Origin: Beta vulgaris subsp. vulgaris
Taxonomy: Eukaryota > Streptophyta > Magnoliopsida > Caryophyllales > Amaranthaceae
DNA: 64,000 nucleotides
Assembly: GCF_026745355.1 (NCBI RefSeq)
Contig: NC_079202.1
Span: 30,695,240 to 30,759,239, forward strand
Direction of reading: 5' to 3'
Shown here: positions 10,621-23,415 of the stretch, piece after piece
Layout: every line of letters starts with the position of its first letter
How positions within the stretch are numbered: position 1 is the stretch's first letter
The notes under the pieces: generated by a model
What the model was told of the DNA's origin: nothing
Seen by the model: only the letters and a program-made list of their open reading frames with translations
Databases searched by the model: none
Program-made: the position numbers and the translations under genes

Positions 10621-13498
10621 AAGAAGCAACACACATGGTCTTTGTATATTTTAGTTGTTAGTTTATAAATATAATAAATCATTGGTCAATTCTTACAATT
10701 AGAAATCACTAGTATAAGAAAAAGAGACTAATACTTACATATCTTGCATTTCATTCAGTTTCTTTGTTAGGCATTGGGAAGCTTGATTATTACCTCTCTT
10801 TAGAATTTGTGATAATCATTTGTTGTTATGTTGGTACCATGATTATATGTGTCTCAACATGATGCATGGAAGATCTGGAGTTCTGTTTTCATGCTGAGTT
10901 TCATGCGCTGTTTCGTGCTTAATATGGAAGATGTCATTGATACAGATTGGGAACATTGATGTATCCCACCCACCCATACCAAATCTACCTCCTTTGTTAT
11001 TCTTTTGTTGTGACCTCTTCCAACACATGCTCATGAATTATTTTATATGTTCAATGCTTGATTAGTGGAAGTGTTGGTGGTGGTTGTAGTCTCTTCCAAA
11101 GTAAAAGATAGAAGTAAACAAGTTGTAGTGCAATGAGGCGTAAAAATTAAGGAATTTCTGAACTAAAAAGAAAAAGGTTGGTAAAAAGAATCATATATAA
11201 AAATAAATTCTATTATAAAAAATATTAAAGATATGTTCTAAATTTTGAATACATCAACTTTTTTTAAGGTTTAAAAAATTGAAAAATAAAGATATTAAAA
11301 ATCAAAACAATGAATTAACAAGGTAAAAAAAATAAAAGTAAAACAAATTCTTAAAACCCATCTAGGGGCTCGTGTAGACACATAGTCTCCCCAATTTAGT
11401 ACCAAATGGTGAAATATATATCGTCATCATATTCGGTCCGAACTGAAGAGAGAAGCAACCAAAAGCCTTGTCTAAATCCTTTTTGAGTCCAAAATATGTT
11501 TAAAAAACTCATTCAAAAGAAAATCTAATTTCAACGCCAATTAATTATTCATGATAAATTAATTAATTTTAAAATAAATTTCTTATTTAATTATTTCGAT
11601 ATAGTAAGCTTTTATGATTTGAATTTGTTATTCGTGATATTTTTTATCAAAGATAAGTCAAAACGGTTATCTAAGATAAAAGCTGATCTTCGCAAAGCAA
11701 ATAAAAAAGCAAGGAAATGAGCTCCGCACCACACAGTTGCTTGGCGCGTGAAACTGTTGCGCTAAGGACACCAAGCGATTTGCATGCCTCGTGACACTAA
11801 TGCGCTAAGTGCACCTAGCCTGTAAGGAACGCAAACTTATTTTGTATCCACAACCGAACTCCTAATCATATAATTCGCTATTCATAGCCTATTTTCATTC
11901 GTATTTTCTCATGGACTTACATACACTTTAACATGTCTAAACACTTATATCAAAGCATCAAAAACTTTCAAAAACTCTCTCAGAACATTAAAGCAATTCA
12001 AACAAATTCACGTAAGATTATTAATTCTTGTTCCTCCATTGAATCTTCATTCAAGAACTCACTTTTTCAAGGCTAAAAATTGATTCCTCCAACTTCCATA
12101 CAGTTAGACCTAGGCGACAAAGTTATTATTACTTATGGTCCTTATTATTTCTATTCCAATTTAATTACTTGAAGTTACTCACAAGCAGAGTTAAGACTCT
12201 CAAGCTTGAAGTTAATTGGGTTATGTTATGTCACAAAAGTATATGACTTGAGAATTGAGATGATGTGGTTATTAATGGAAAGGCGACTAATAAACGTGAA
12301 GTTCTGATTCATTTCACTGAAGGCCTTCAAATGAAATTTGCTTGTAAATTAATGTTTGTCTTTTTCCTCGACTATTTCTATTGATGGGTTATTGCAACTT
12401 ACAGCATGTCTCTGACTTGATTTATGCAGAATTCATTTCTGGGCTATACTGTATAGTCTGTATTTCTTGGTTGCATTTGCAGCTTCTTTGGGGTTTCACC
12501 AAATTTTAAAAAGCATCCCATGTAGTCAGTACACTTGTAGTACGATTTCTTTGTCCCATATATAGATAACGTATCCCCAAAGAAGAAAAAATATAAATAA
12601 AAAGTTAGGTTATACAACAGAAGATATTTTTTCAAAATAATGCTCCTTCAAAATAATAACTCCATTTTCTACTCTATATATAAAAATAATTCCACATATA
12701 CTGTCCATGGGTGAGTTGGGATCAAATTTTTTTTTTGTACCCACTAAGTGAGATAGAAAAAAATAATATAAGTACGACCAAAAATAATTACGTAAGTTGG
12801 AAAATGTAAATTCCAAATTACAGTTATTAATTTTTAAAATTAACTTGTTTAATATAAGTATGATAATTTTTATGTTTGTTATACCTCTTATATTTATATA
12901 ACTTTCAAATTTATAAAACTAAAACGAGAAAACTACTTATGATCCCAAACTCGTCCCACTACTACATATATGAGTTATTACAACCCTTAAAAATTATTGT
13001 AGTAGAGCAGAAAACCGGTGCGATCACCATTATAGTAGAGCTATTGGAAAACAATTAAGTCACTTCGCGATTTTGCATCAAAGTTTTTTTTAAAAAAATC
13101 ACCACTCTCTCTTCTTCGTGGTTGATACCAAGGGAATTATTTTGTAAAAGAGAATTATTTTGGGAAAAAATTAGTATTATGACTTGATTAAGCACAATTA
13201 GCATTGTGGAAAGTTTAATATTGACTACTTTTATTTTTGGTTTAATATTAATATAATCTTATTGATAAATTTTTCGGATGCAATGAGGATTATGAAGCTA
13301 ATGATTGCTAACTTTATATTCAACAATGATTTTAGAGGTGCCAAACAATCATAGAGTTAATAATTTTGACGGAGTCTATTTCATTGGACTTATAATATGT
13401 AGCTTTTAAACGTAATTGCATAAGTGAAGTTAAGAACAATATTATATAAAAATTGAGAGTGAGAAATAGTTTAGTAGTGAGAGCTTCTTTTCTAGTTC
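10621..13498. other. AT-rich DNA without a supported gene
   Basis: No coding domain was found on either strand. The part at 11340-12220 has a GC-richer patch (about 11715-11840) and could be a decayed LTR, but no partner copy exists in the window. Short frames at 12444-13058 lie in AT-rich sequence and have no coding character. Confidence 0.45.
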
Positions 13499-13950
13499 CA
13501 AGAGGCCCATTAAACTCAGCTAAAAGTTCTATACCAGCTGGCACCGCCACGCAAGCCTCGTGAGTCCCACCTATCATGACATGGCTAACAGTCTCTAGGA
13601 CCCTTCATGGGGCCCACAAAGATCATCCTAGAAAGGCAGCCCCACCAATCCCATGGGAGGCTGTCCTCTCAAAAGGTCTTTACCTAGAAGTTCTCACCAC
13701 TATAAATACCCCTTGTCCCACCAAGGTAAAGGTATTAAATTCTCACCTAACTAACCAGAGCTTTCTCACTCTAGATTATCTTTCTACCTCATTCATCAAT
13801 TGACTTGAGCGTCGGAGGGGCGATCCCAAAACAACCCCCGGGGCAGTCTAACCCATTGTGCAGGTCATCGGTGAACAGATAACCAGCTCAGGACTCACGT
13901 TAAGGACCCGCTCGGCACAGATCATTAACCTTGATTTCTAGACAGGAACA
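13499..13950 (+). repeat. Element A 5' LTR
   Basis: It aligns base by base with 39269-39721 from ggcccat (13504) to gacaggaaca (13950). The first bases read ca rather than the expected tg, so the very start is mutated or lost. A TATA box (tataaatacc) lies at 13701 with its twin at 39472. Confidence 0.85.
13701..13708 (+). promoter_or_regulatory. LTR TATA box of element A
   Basis: tataaata lies about 250 bases before the end of the LTR, in a block fully conserved between the two LTRs of A. This is the likely promoter for the genomic RNA of the element. Confidence 0.5.
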
Positions 13951-13953
13951 GTT

Positions 13954-13971
13954 TGGCGCCGTCTGTGGGGA
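13954..13971 (+). other. Element A primer-binding site
   Basis: tggcgccgtctgtgggga lies three bases after the LTR end and begins with the TGG that pairs to a tRNA CCA end. I do not assign the tRNA. It differs from the Lys-type site of element B, so the two Tat elements belong to different families. Confidence 0.7.
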
Positions 13972-14051
13972 TTGTACAAAAAGTTACTTCGCCACTACTC
14001 AGCAAAGTTCACTTGCTACTCAGCAGAACCTAAAACCAGTGTCGTTCAGTA

Positions 14052-15665
14052 ATGACACCATCAAAAAATACCCGTAACAAACCCTCTGCACAACCCCAGA
14101 GGTCTGAGAGGGAACCATCGCCTTTGTATTATAGGAGGTCAGCGCAAACTCTATCTGCCGCTCGCCGGTCCCCCACGGTTCATGCAATTGACCCTGACCA
14201 GGAATTGTCTCAGAGGAACCAGCTATCCCTTTCTCGAGAAAGACAACATGTTGACCCTCAACTGCTGTTCACAACTGACATAGGCCTCATAGCAGCTCAG
14301 TTGCAGCAGACCTTACAGTAGAGCCTCATGCAAATGCTGACCACTCTCTAGCAGGGGCAAGGTCAGAATCAGCTCAGCAATGCTCCTCAGCCTCGGGACC
14401 ATGGTCTGGGGAGCTCCCAGAGGGAAGAGCACGACCCTCGTGCTGCTCGTGGCCAGTCTAACCGGCAAAGGTCAGCAGCCCAACCGATCTCAAAGAGAAC
14501 TGTCAAGGCAGGATGAGCGCCCTCCACCCAGGGAGAGGTCAGCTCGTCGCGAATGCGCTCTCAGATAAGAAGAAAATCATATCTCTAAGTAGCTGAGGGG
14601 GGACCGTCGTCGCAAGCCAGAAGATGCTAGGCACTTCCTCAATGAGAAGCACCGCAGTCAGGGGTATGATGCCCGCCAACTCCTTGATCAAAAAGCAGCT
14701 CAGTGAGAGGGGCAAGATGACTCGACACACTCCAAACCTCTGCGATTAGGCAATGGGAGCCTGAAGTTTATGACCCCGTTCAGCCAGGAGATCGTAGAGA
14801 CCCCTACTCAAGGAAAAATCAAAACACCCCAGATCGAGCAATTTGCGGGCCTAACCGACCCGGAAGATCATATGGCCACTTATAAGGCCCAAATGAGCGT
14901 GCAGACCAGCTGTGAGGCCACATGGTGTCGGTTCTTCCCCACCACACTGAAGGGACTCGCGCTGAACTGGTTTCAAGAGCTACCCGCCGGAATCATCACC
15001 GATTTCGCGGTACTCGAAGACATGTTTACCCATCAGTTCGTGGCCGGTAAAAGGCAAAAGAAGACAAGCCTCCACCTCATGGGGGTCAAACAAGAAAAGA
15101 ACAGGAGTCTAGCCGACTACATAAAAAGATTTAATGAAGAATCCCTGACCTGCAGGACGCAGTGGCCTTTGCTGCCCTCATGTCCGGGCTATAGCCTGGT
15201 CGGCTCAGGTGGACATTGGCTGAAAGTGAAGTCAAAACCTTTTCCGAGCCTATGACAAAAGCTCAAAGGTTTATTCAAGCGGTAGACATTTACCGCCATT
15301 CGAAAGAAGGGGGAAAGAAAAGAAAAGAAGAGGGCAGCCATAGGGATCAGCCCAAGCAACAGAAAACGGGTAGTAGGTCGGACCGCTTTACGGACCATGG
15401 AAACGACCCCAGTTTCAACAAGAATCGGCGAGAAATTTACTTGGATATCAAGAACAAGTCCATGCTCCAACATCCTCCCCCCCATCCGGACGTCTGCCTA
15501 TCGGCGAGACAAGAGCCAGTGGTGAGAGTACCACCAGGAATGTGGTCATACCATAAAAGATTGTAGAAAATTGAAGAAAGGACTGGACAACTTTGCCGAC
15601 CAGGGTAAGCTAAACCGTGACCTCAAGCACACCAGCGAAGAAAAGGGGAAGCTGAAGGTCGGGTA
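14052..15665 (+). pseudogene. Element A gag
   Basis: A basic, Gln/Arg-rich N-terminal part (14052-14760) is cut by several stops. The gag core at 14770-15240 is well preserved, with IEQFAGLTDPEDHM, TWCRFFPTTLKGLALNWFQELP and NRSLADYIKRFNEE. A frameshift near 15220 moves the frame to 15216-15566. The region ends in a zinc-knuckle-like stretch (CGHTIKDCRKL, about 15535-15575) in a third frame. The role is to form the particle and bind RNA. The same knuckle variant is present in element B. Confidence 0.85.
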
Positions 15666-15690
15666 GTCCAACAGCGGGGATACTGAGGGA

Positions 15691-16330
15691 TTGATAGGAG
15701 TCATTGCAGGTGGCTTCGCTTCAGGAGGCCTAACCGGCCGAGCCAGAAAAGCTCACCTCCAAAACCTCAAACATCAAGTGTTGGATGTCAAGCCAAGTCG
15801 GTCGGACTACCCCATCATGACTTTCGGGGAGTCCAGCTGGTCGGTAAGTGTACCCCACGATGACTCCCTCGTCATCGAACTCAAAGTGGCTAACTCCAGG
15901 GTGAAGCGCGTGTTGGTCGACAGCGGGTCGTCAGCCGACATCATCACGCTAGAATGTCTGAAAAAGCTAAAGTACAACAAAATGGATGTCACACCCCTCG
16001 ATCAGCCACTCATAGGATTCGGGGGAAACTCTATACATCCGGTCGGCTCTATCAAGTTACCCACTCGGATGGGTGAGAAAGGCAAGGGAAGAAGCCTACC
16101 AATTTTTACTTTCTAGTGGTCGATATCTCCTTACCATGCATACAATATAATAATGGGGCGACCCACCCTGAACAGAACAAAGGATGCTATCTCCACCTAC
16201 CAACTGCTTATGCAATTTGAAACCGATGACGAAAAAGTTGGGAAGATACAAGGGGGATCAGCAAGCCGGAAAAGAATGCTACGTAATTTAAATAGTCTGA
16301 AGAGCAAACCCGACCTCGACGTCCAAAAGG
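15691..16330 (+). pseudogene. Element A aspartic protease
   Basis: 15691-16116 holds a retropepsin fold with the active-site motif VLVDSGSSADII and a flap region (IGFGGNSIHPVGSI). A stop at 16114-16116 precedes the C-terminal IIMGRPTLNRTKDAIST at about 16145. The catalytic Asp is intact, unlike in the Athila copy. It would process Gag-Pol. The linker to RT continues to about 16608 and ends at a frameshift. Confidence 0.85.
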
Positions 16331-16540
16331 ACTCGAATAAAAGAAAAAGAGAAGATGGTCCGGCAAAAGGTCTCGGGGTATACATAACAGAAAACCCCAA
16401 ACAATACGAAAGGCCTCAGCCAACTGAAGAAGATGAAGAGGTCGTGATTGGCGGGGAACCCGGTCGGACCGTAAGGGTAGGTAAGGCCCTGGACCCTGAA
16501 ACAAGAGCACAAGTTGTAGAGATGCTCAGAGAGTATCAAG

Positions 16541-17326
16541 ATGTGTTTGCCTATGAAGCTTCAGAAATGCCGGGCCTCGACCCCAATATTCATGTGCCAC
16601 GAGCTTAACATCAAAGAGGGGTTCAATCCGGTCAAACAAAAATTGAGGCACCAAGGACCAGAAAGGTGCAAAGTAGCGGCAGTCGAAGTCAAGAAACTCC
16701 TCGAAGCTGGGTTCATAGAGGAGTGCCAGTATTCGGAATGGTCGGCCAATGTGGTACTGGTCAAGAAGCCGAGCGGGGCCTGACGCATGTGTGTAGACTT
16801 TACAGACCTGAACAAGGCATGTCCAAAAGACAACCACCCTCTCCCTAAAATTGACAGGCTGGTCGACTCCACAGCCGGGAACGCCCTCCTGAGCTTCATG
16901 GACGCCAATGCAGGATACCATCAGATACCGATGGCAGAACATGACCGAGTGCATACCGCTTTCACCACCCCTTAAGGGGTTGATTGTTACAAGTTGATGT
17001 CGTTCGGTTTGAAAAATGCGGGAGCCACCTACCAGGGAACGGTTAATAAAATCTTCAGTGATCAGTTGGGTCGAAACATATAAGTGTATGTTGATGACAT
17101 GATAGTCAAAAGCAAGGCCCACTTTGATCATCCATCTGACCTCAAGGAGACGCTGAGCACGCTAAGGAAATATCGCATGATGCTCAACCCTAAAAAGTGT
17201 GTATTCGGGGTAAAATGGGGAAAGTGCCTCGGTTTTCTGGTGGATGAGAGAGGCATCGAAGCCAACCCTGATAAAATCAAGGCCGTACTCGAAATGAAAT
17301 CTCCTCGGAATGTTCGAGAAGTGTAG
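16541..17326 (+). pseudogene. Element A reverse transcriptase
   Basis: RT blocks appear in order: LLEAGFIEECQYSEW, NVVLVKKPSG, CVDFTDLNKACPKD, LLSFMDANAGYHQI, MSFGLKNAGATYQ, then VYVDDMIVK with the catalytic YVDD at about 17086, and LNPKKCVFGV. The FTDLNKACPKD wording is typical of Tat RT. Breaks: a stop in place of the usual KWRM (16781), a stop after TTP (16973), a stop just before VYVDD (17080) and a stop near 17324. The motifs survive but the frame is closed. Confidence 0.9.
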
Positions 17327-17872
17327 CGCCTCACCGGCTTCTTAGCTGCACTCGAACGTTTCCTGTCCTGGTCGGCTGACAAGAGCTTATTCTTCTTGAA
17401 GGCTCTTAAAAGAAAAGAATTCACATGGGACGAAGAAGCCGAACAGGCCTTCACCTCCCTCAAGCAACACCTCTCAACTCTCCCGAAACTTATGTCCCCC
17501 TTGCCGGGGGAAACATTGTTTATATACTTGGCAGTGTCAGAATATGCACTCAGCACAGTACTGGTGGCTGAAAGAGAAGGAGCAAAACACCCAATCTATA
17601 TCATCATCCATGCCTTCCGAGGGGCAGAAGCAAAATACAGCGAAGTGGAGAAGATGGTCTTCGCCCTCGTCATGGCTAGTCTAAAACTCAAACCCTACTT
17701 TCAAGCACATCAGATCAAAGTCCTCACTGGACAACCCCTCCCAAAAGTCATTGAAAGCAGAAACCACTCCAGTCGGATGACAGACTGGGTTGACCAACTC
17801 GCAGACTTCAGCTTGGAATATGAGCCCAGAAGGGCAATAAAAGCCCAAGCCTTAGCTGATTTCATAACATAA
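17327..17872 (+). pseudogene. Element A first RNase H
   Basis: It follows RT after a stop at 17324. It begins with the connection RLTGFLAALERFLS and goes on through FTWDEEAEQAFTSLKQHL, LFIYLAVSEYALSTVLV, EVEKMVFALVMASLKLKPYF and RMTDWVDQLADF to ADFIT before a stop at 17870. This is the divergent gypsy RNase H that degrades the RNA strand after copying. It lacks several of the usual acidic residues, as is common when a second RNase H follows. Confidence 0.8.
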
Positions 17873-18320
17873 TGCACAACTCGGCCCCGGTCGGTCAAAA
17901 AGAAGAGTGGGAATTGTTCATGGATGGTTCCTCCACCAAGTCAGGGTGCGGAGCAGGACGGGTGCTCAAACCCCCGATTGGAGAGAAGATGGAGTACGCT
18001 ATCAAATTTGAATTCCTTGGGTCTAATAATGAAGCGGAGTATGAGGCTCTCATCTTCAGACTCCATCTCTGCATTTTGGCTGAGGCTACAGTGGTTGAAG
18101 CCCGATCCGACTCGCAGCTCATAGTGGGTCAGGTCTCAGGAGAATACGAAGCGAAGGAAGATAATATGCGGATGTACTTGGCCAAAACCCAAGAGTTCGT
18201 CAAGAAGCTCTCTCACTTCCACATCAGCCACATACCCCGGTCGGAAAACCAACAAGCCGACGCCTTAGCGCGCATGGCTAGCTCAGCAGAGGGGTTTGCT
18301 CCTCGGACAATAATGTGGGA
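17872..18320 (+). CDS. Element A second (archaeal-type) RNase H, open but within a dead polyprotein
   Basis: The open frame 17872-18897 starts with a complete RNase H I fold. WELFMDGSSTKSG carries the first Asp, NNEAEYEALI the Glu, VEARSDSQLI the second Asp and NQQADALARMA the last Asp, so the DEDD set is complete. This extra RNase H between the first RNase H and integrase is a known trait of the Tat lineage. The frame stays open into the integrase zinc-binding part. Alternative reading: it is just an undisrupted section of the old polyprotein, which I favour. Confidence 0.85.
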
Positions 18321-19310
18321 GGTGCTCCAGCAGCCCAACATAAATACTAAAGAACAGCTGTCTCTGGATCGGACACCCACCTGGATGGACGAAGTGATCA
18401 GATTTTTGAGGGATGAGGTACTTCCCAAAGATACCAAGGAAGCCGAGATAATCAAACCCCGAGCAGGGTGGTTCCTCTGGCATAACAAGCACCTTTACAA
18501 GAAATCATACACTCATCCACTCCTGAAATGTGTGACTCCTGAAGAGGGAAATTACATCCTAAGGGAGATACACCAAGGGGCGTGTGGTAGCCATCAGGGC
18601 GGAAGGACCATAGCTGGAAAAGCCCTAAGTGCGGGATACTACTGGCCTACCCTCAAAGCATATGCCCAGGAGTTAGTGATGAGGTGTCCTTCCTGCCAGA
18701 TCCACTCGGACATCCCCAGATCTCCAGCCACTCCCCTCACTTCAATACAAGCAGTCCTTCCGTTTGATAAGTGGGGCATGGACTTACTCGGTCCCTTCCC
18801 CCCAGCTTCTCGTCAGCCAAAGTTTCTGATAGTGGCCATAGACTATTTCACCAACTGGAAGAACATCATCACCAGATTTGGGGTGCCAGAGCCTTAGTGT
18901 CGGATAATGGCTGGCAATTCAATAGCGGACCTACTCGAGAATACTGTGCCCGCTTCGGCATACATAATATGTTCTCGGCAGTCTCCCGACCCCAAACCAA
19001 TGGCCAAGCTAAATCCGCCAACAAGATAGTGCTCAAAGGGATCAAGAAATCCTTAGACGCGGCGAAATGAGCTTGGGTGGACGACCTACCTGGTGTGCTC
19101 TGGTCGGCATGACTAACTACTAAAGAAGCCACCGGCATTCCCATTTCAGTTTGGTGTACGGCAGTGAAGCAGTCCTCCCAGTAGAGGTCGGCATCCCCTC
19201 ACCTCGGATGAATTTCTATGACTTCAAGAAAAATGAGGAAGAGAAGCCCGTCAACCTTGACCTACTATCATAAATAAGGGGTAACGCCTTGTTACGATCG
19301 TCCGTTACTA
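18321..19310 (+). pseudogene. Element A integrase
   Basis: The HHCC zinc-binding part is present: IHQGACGSHQGGRT, GYYWPTL and CPSCQIHS (about 18568-18705). The first catalytic Asp is in WGMDLLGPFP and the second in VSDNGWQF after a frameshift at about 18895. The third position, Glu in the NGQAE motif, reads Lys (TNGQAKSANK). Compared with element B, some 25 residues between DYFTNW and IITRFGVP are missing. Further stops follow at 19070 and 19110. Integration activity is lost. Confidence 0.85.
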
Positions 19311-19317
19311 GCAAAGA

Positions 19318-19557
19318 GTGACTCGGCAATTCAATCGTCGAGTAAAAACAAGGCCCATCCAGCTCGGCGACTGGGTAGTAAGGAAGGTCGAGGCAACAGG
19401 GCTCTCACACCTTAAAGGAAAGTTGCGAGCAAACTGGGACGTCCCTTACAAAGTCACTGAAGTCATCAAACCCGGCACATTCCGACTGGAGAATCCCGAA
19501 GGAGTCCCCCTGGCTCGACCATGGAATGCGGATAACCTCAAAAAATTCTATGTCTAG
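19318..19557 (+). pseudogene. Element A integrase C-terminal region
   Basis: It reads RVKTRPIQLGDWVVRKV, then GKLRANWDVPYKV, then RPWNADNLKKFYV and a stop at 19555. This is the GPY-like DNA-binding tail of gypsy integrases, and the tail of element B is laid out the same way. The true end of pol is at 19557. Confidence 0.8.
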
Positions 19558-19926
19558 TGTTCGTTAAGTGCTATCGGGGCATATATACAATGTACTAGCT
19601 AGCCTAAGTATATGGCGTGTAATAACTCGGACCAATTTCATGGTCGAATATATGAAAAGCTTGAAGACTTAACCAGTCAACTTGTTTATGTATGTTTCAA
19701 AGCATGACTTAACCAGTCGAGTAAAACAAAACAAAATCTTATTCTGATAATAAATTCTCAAACTGGGAGTTGGTCGAACAACATGTTGGATTGCAAATAA
19801 CAAACACTGAAGTCAAAGGTTGGAAAATACTCATTGCATTCCATAAAAAGTTGGTTACAAGCTAAGGCTTGGTACTACCAAAAGCCAACTAATACAAAAG
19901 GTAAGCTAAGTACAGAAGCTGAAAGT
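19558..19926. other. Element A spacer between pol and the antisense gene
   Basis: The stretch is non-coding on the plus strand. The stop codon of the minus-strand gene is at 19927-19929. Nothing else was recognised. Confidence 0.5.
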
Positions 19927-21560
19927 CTAAGTTGCGAGAAGGTCGGTCTGGTCGTTGGTGCTCCTAGTAAGCTCCTCGGACCGACCGACATCGGTAGGAG
20001 GGTCTTCCTCCTCAGCATCATCTGATTCCTCCTCAGACAGACTGTAATAGCCGGTATTTTTAAACTTGTTTAAGGTGAGTTTAATTAATTATTTATGAAA
20101 CTAGACTATTTGGAGAATTATATTATTATATTACTATATATGAATCTTGTTTTCGAGAAATTAGGAATTAAAATGTTTTGATTTTCTTTTGGTAATCTAA
20201 ACCAGATTTTAGAATAGAAAATAGATAATAAAAGCTAACCTCTCATTTTCTTCTTGTCTTGCGTGGCATATGTGGGAGTGCCACATTACTGCTTTCTTGT
20301 CAAACCCTCAATTTGCTTCAACAAGGAAATAAAAAACCCCAAAACGCCATTCCGACCACCGCTTCCCTTGTGCCGCCGTTCTTGCGCCTGGTTCTTCAAT
20401 GGTGGTGCCGAATTTTCTCTCTCCTATATTCTATTGTTGATTACCGCTGCCCGTTTGTCGTTTTCTCTCTCATCTGTTTCGGTATGGTGCTGCCGCCACT
20501 ATTTGTGTGGGTTGTTGGCTTGTACAATCTTGTCTGGTGTTGTCCCGCCGTGATTGCTGGTGGTGTTGTTCAGAATCAATTGGTTTTTCTTCCTATATCG
20601 TTACATTAGTGGGGTGAGATTTTGTTCACTTCTTCCTTTTTGATATATGTTCTTTGATTCAGAAAAGCCCCAAAATTGAAATGATGTAGTATATTGAGTT
20701 AATGAAATTGCCTGAGAATCAGTTGAGAAACTTTGATAAATGACTTTGTAAATCAGTTTTGTTATTGTTGCATTGTTCAAACTAAAGTCTCTAATAGTAA
20801 GTTAGATGTGGTCTCAATGGTAACTCGATTGGTATGAATTTTGGGTTTAGTCGTACTCTTATTTTATTAATTGGGAACTGATCTTTATGCTCTAAATTGC
20901 TAAATGATTTCTGCTGGTATAGTTAAACTTGTCATGGATTTTGTAAAAATCAACTTTGATGTGAGCTTTTTAAGTAAAAAAAAAAAGAAAAAGAAGTTAG
21001 ATCTTTATTCCTTGTTTAATACAGTGAAGTATACATTTGTTTCAAAGTGTTCCCACTCAAAGTTCTGATTTTTCTTAAGTTAATTTAATAAATCATATGT
21101 TAAGAAAAAGTCATGTTCCTATGAATTGAGTTAGTTAGAGCTATTATATAAGATAGATGATGTGAATTAATTAGTGAAATAGTTGTATATAAAAGGTTGT
21201 GGTTAGTTCATAAAAGAAGTTAGAAAGTAGTATAAGAAGTTAAATTTGTTTATTTGAATTGTTGCGAAGATGGATGCTAATGGTCATTATTGTTATGAAG
21301 TGAATTGTTCTGGAATTCGAATATAATTTGGGGGAGGAGATATTGGACTTATCGAATTAGGAAGAAAGGTGTATTAAGAAAGTTAGTCAAGTTTGCTTCC
21401 TTATTCGAGTTTAGTGAGAATAATTATTGATTGTTGCTATTGCTTTGAGGTTAATGTTGGAGTATGGCTATGGAGATAATGTGTGGAGTTGCGCTATAGT
21501 TGGTAATCAGATGTCGAAATAGTGGAGGTTGTCAATAGAGGACTGCATTGCGGGTGGAGG

Positions 21561-23415
21561 TAACCTTTATGTTCAGCAAACTGAATTTACATGCCCTTGT
21601 TATATTGTGTTTTCAATATCATACATTGTTTATAGTCATGGCCATGGTTATAGATGCATATTTATAAGCTAATTGTGAATTGATATTTGATGGTTATAGA
21701 TGCATTTACATGTGTGAGTTATGAAATTACATTGATTAATATAAAATATGTTTGATTTAGTTATTGGAATTGTTCGGAAACTATAAAGTATTCTAGAAAT
21801 GTGATTTGAGTATGATAATGGGAATACGTTTTCGAAATGGTTTAGCTGGCTTAGTTTATGAACTGAGATGAAGAGTGCGCAAGGTACATGTGGAGTAAAA
21901 TGATTCGTATATGAGTTAAGACCAGATAAGGTCGAATATTATGTTAAGTTATGTTATAAGCCTGTACTTGTCAACGATTTATGTAATGTGATTAAGCTAT
22001 GCCAGCGATATATTTAAAAGATAAATTATTTCCGAACAACTACGAAGTTGTTTCTGATATAAAAAAAATGTTTACGAACCACAACCGTTTTGACGGGCTG
22101 AAGTAAAGTTACTAAGTTTTTCGCTCATTTTAGTTTTGTTTTTGTTTTGTATTTTCCTCTGTAATTTGCAGGTGTATGTTTGGATTGTTGGATGAATCAA
22201 GAGGAAGAGTTTTAGTTAAGAGATGGAAATTAAATTAGAGATTCGAAGTTATCTTTAGAATATAATTGTTGAATAATAAGTTCTCATTTGATATTAAGTA
22301 TTGTATTGTTTTGGGATTTCGAGTAAAGTATTATTAATCAGGTATTGGTTTTGAAATTTTTATGTTGTGGCCCTGACCCACAGGTTCAGGAGCGAGTAAA
22401 AAGGTTTTGTTTCCGCTGCGAGTAAATAGTTAATTCGAGGTTATTAAGTGTTGATTGTGATTAGTGAATCTTAAGTATGATTAGCTAGCAGCTCGGAAGT
22501 GAGGTTTTTAACCTTTATGTTCAGCAAACTGAATTTACATGCCCATGTTATATTGTGTTTTCAATATCATACATTGTTTATAGTCATGGTCATGGTTATA
22601 GATGCATATTTATAATTTAATTGTGAATTGATATTTGATGGTTATAGATGCATTTACATGTGTGAGATATGAAATTACATTGATTAATATAAAGTATGTT
22701 TGATTTAGTTATTGGAATTATTCGGAAACTATAAAGTATTCTAGAAATGTGATTTGAGTATGATAATGGGAATATGTTTTCAAAATGGTTTAGCTGGCTT
22801 AGTTTATGAACTGAGATGAAGAGTGGGCAAGGTACAGGTGGAGTAAAATGATTCGTATATGAGTTAAGACCAGATAAGGTCGAATATTATGTTAAGTTAT
22901 GTTATAAGCCTGTACTTGCCAGCAATTTATGTAATGTGGTTAAGCTATGGCAGCGATATATTTAAAAAATGAATTATTTCCGAACAACTACCAAGTTGTT
23001 TCTGATATAAAAAAAAATGTTTACGAACCAAAACCGTTTTGACGGGCTGAAGTAAAGTTACTAAGTTTTTCGCTCATTTTAGTTTTGTTTTTATTTTGTA
23101 TTTTCCTCTGTAATTTGCAGGTGTATGTTTGGATTGCTGGATGAATTAAGAGGAAGAGTTTCAGTTAAGAGATGGAAATTAAATTAGAGATTCGAAGTTA
23201 TATTTAGAATATAATTGTTGAATATTAAGTTCTCATTTGATATTAAGTATTGTATTGTTTTGGGATTTCGAGTAAAGTATTATAAATCAGGTATTGGTTT
23301 TGAAATTTTTATGTTGTGGGCCCTGACCCACAGGTCCATGAGCGAGTAAAAAGGTTTTGTTTCCGCTGCGAGTAAATAGTTAATTCGAGGTTATTAAGTG
23401 TTGATTGTAATTGTG
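21561..23415 (+). repeat. Two direct copies of a 0.91-kb segment
   Basis: 21561-22470 and 22509-23415 both start with taacctttatgttcagcaaa and share nearly every base, including gacgggctgaagtaaagtta and ggccctgacccacaggt. They differ by scattered substitutions and small indels. The short spacer 22471-22508 occurs only between them. No coding frame was found. Confidence 0.85.

Noticed and set aside
16526..17131. 201-codon minus-strand frame across RT of element A
   Set aside because: It is the complement of well-recognised RT and linker sequence, and its peptide matches no family.
20254..20609. Two overlapping frames of 99 and 116 codons near the left end of the nested element
   Set aside because: They are hydrophobic peptides without a recognisable domain, in LTR-like sequence; judged non-coding.
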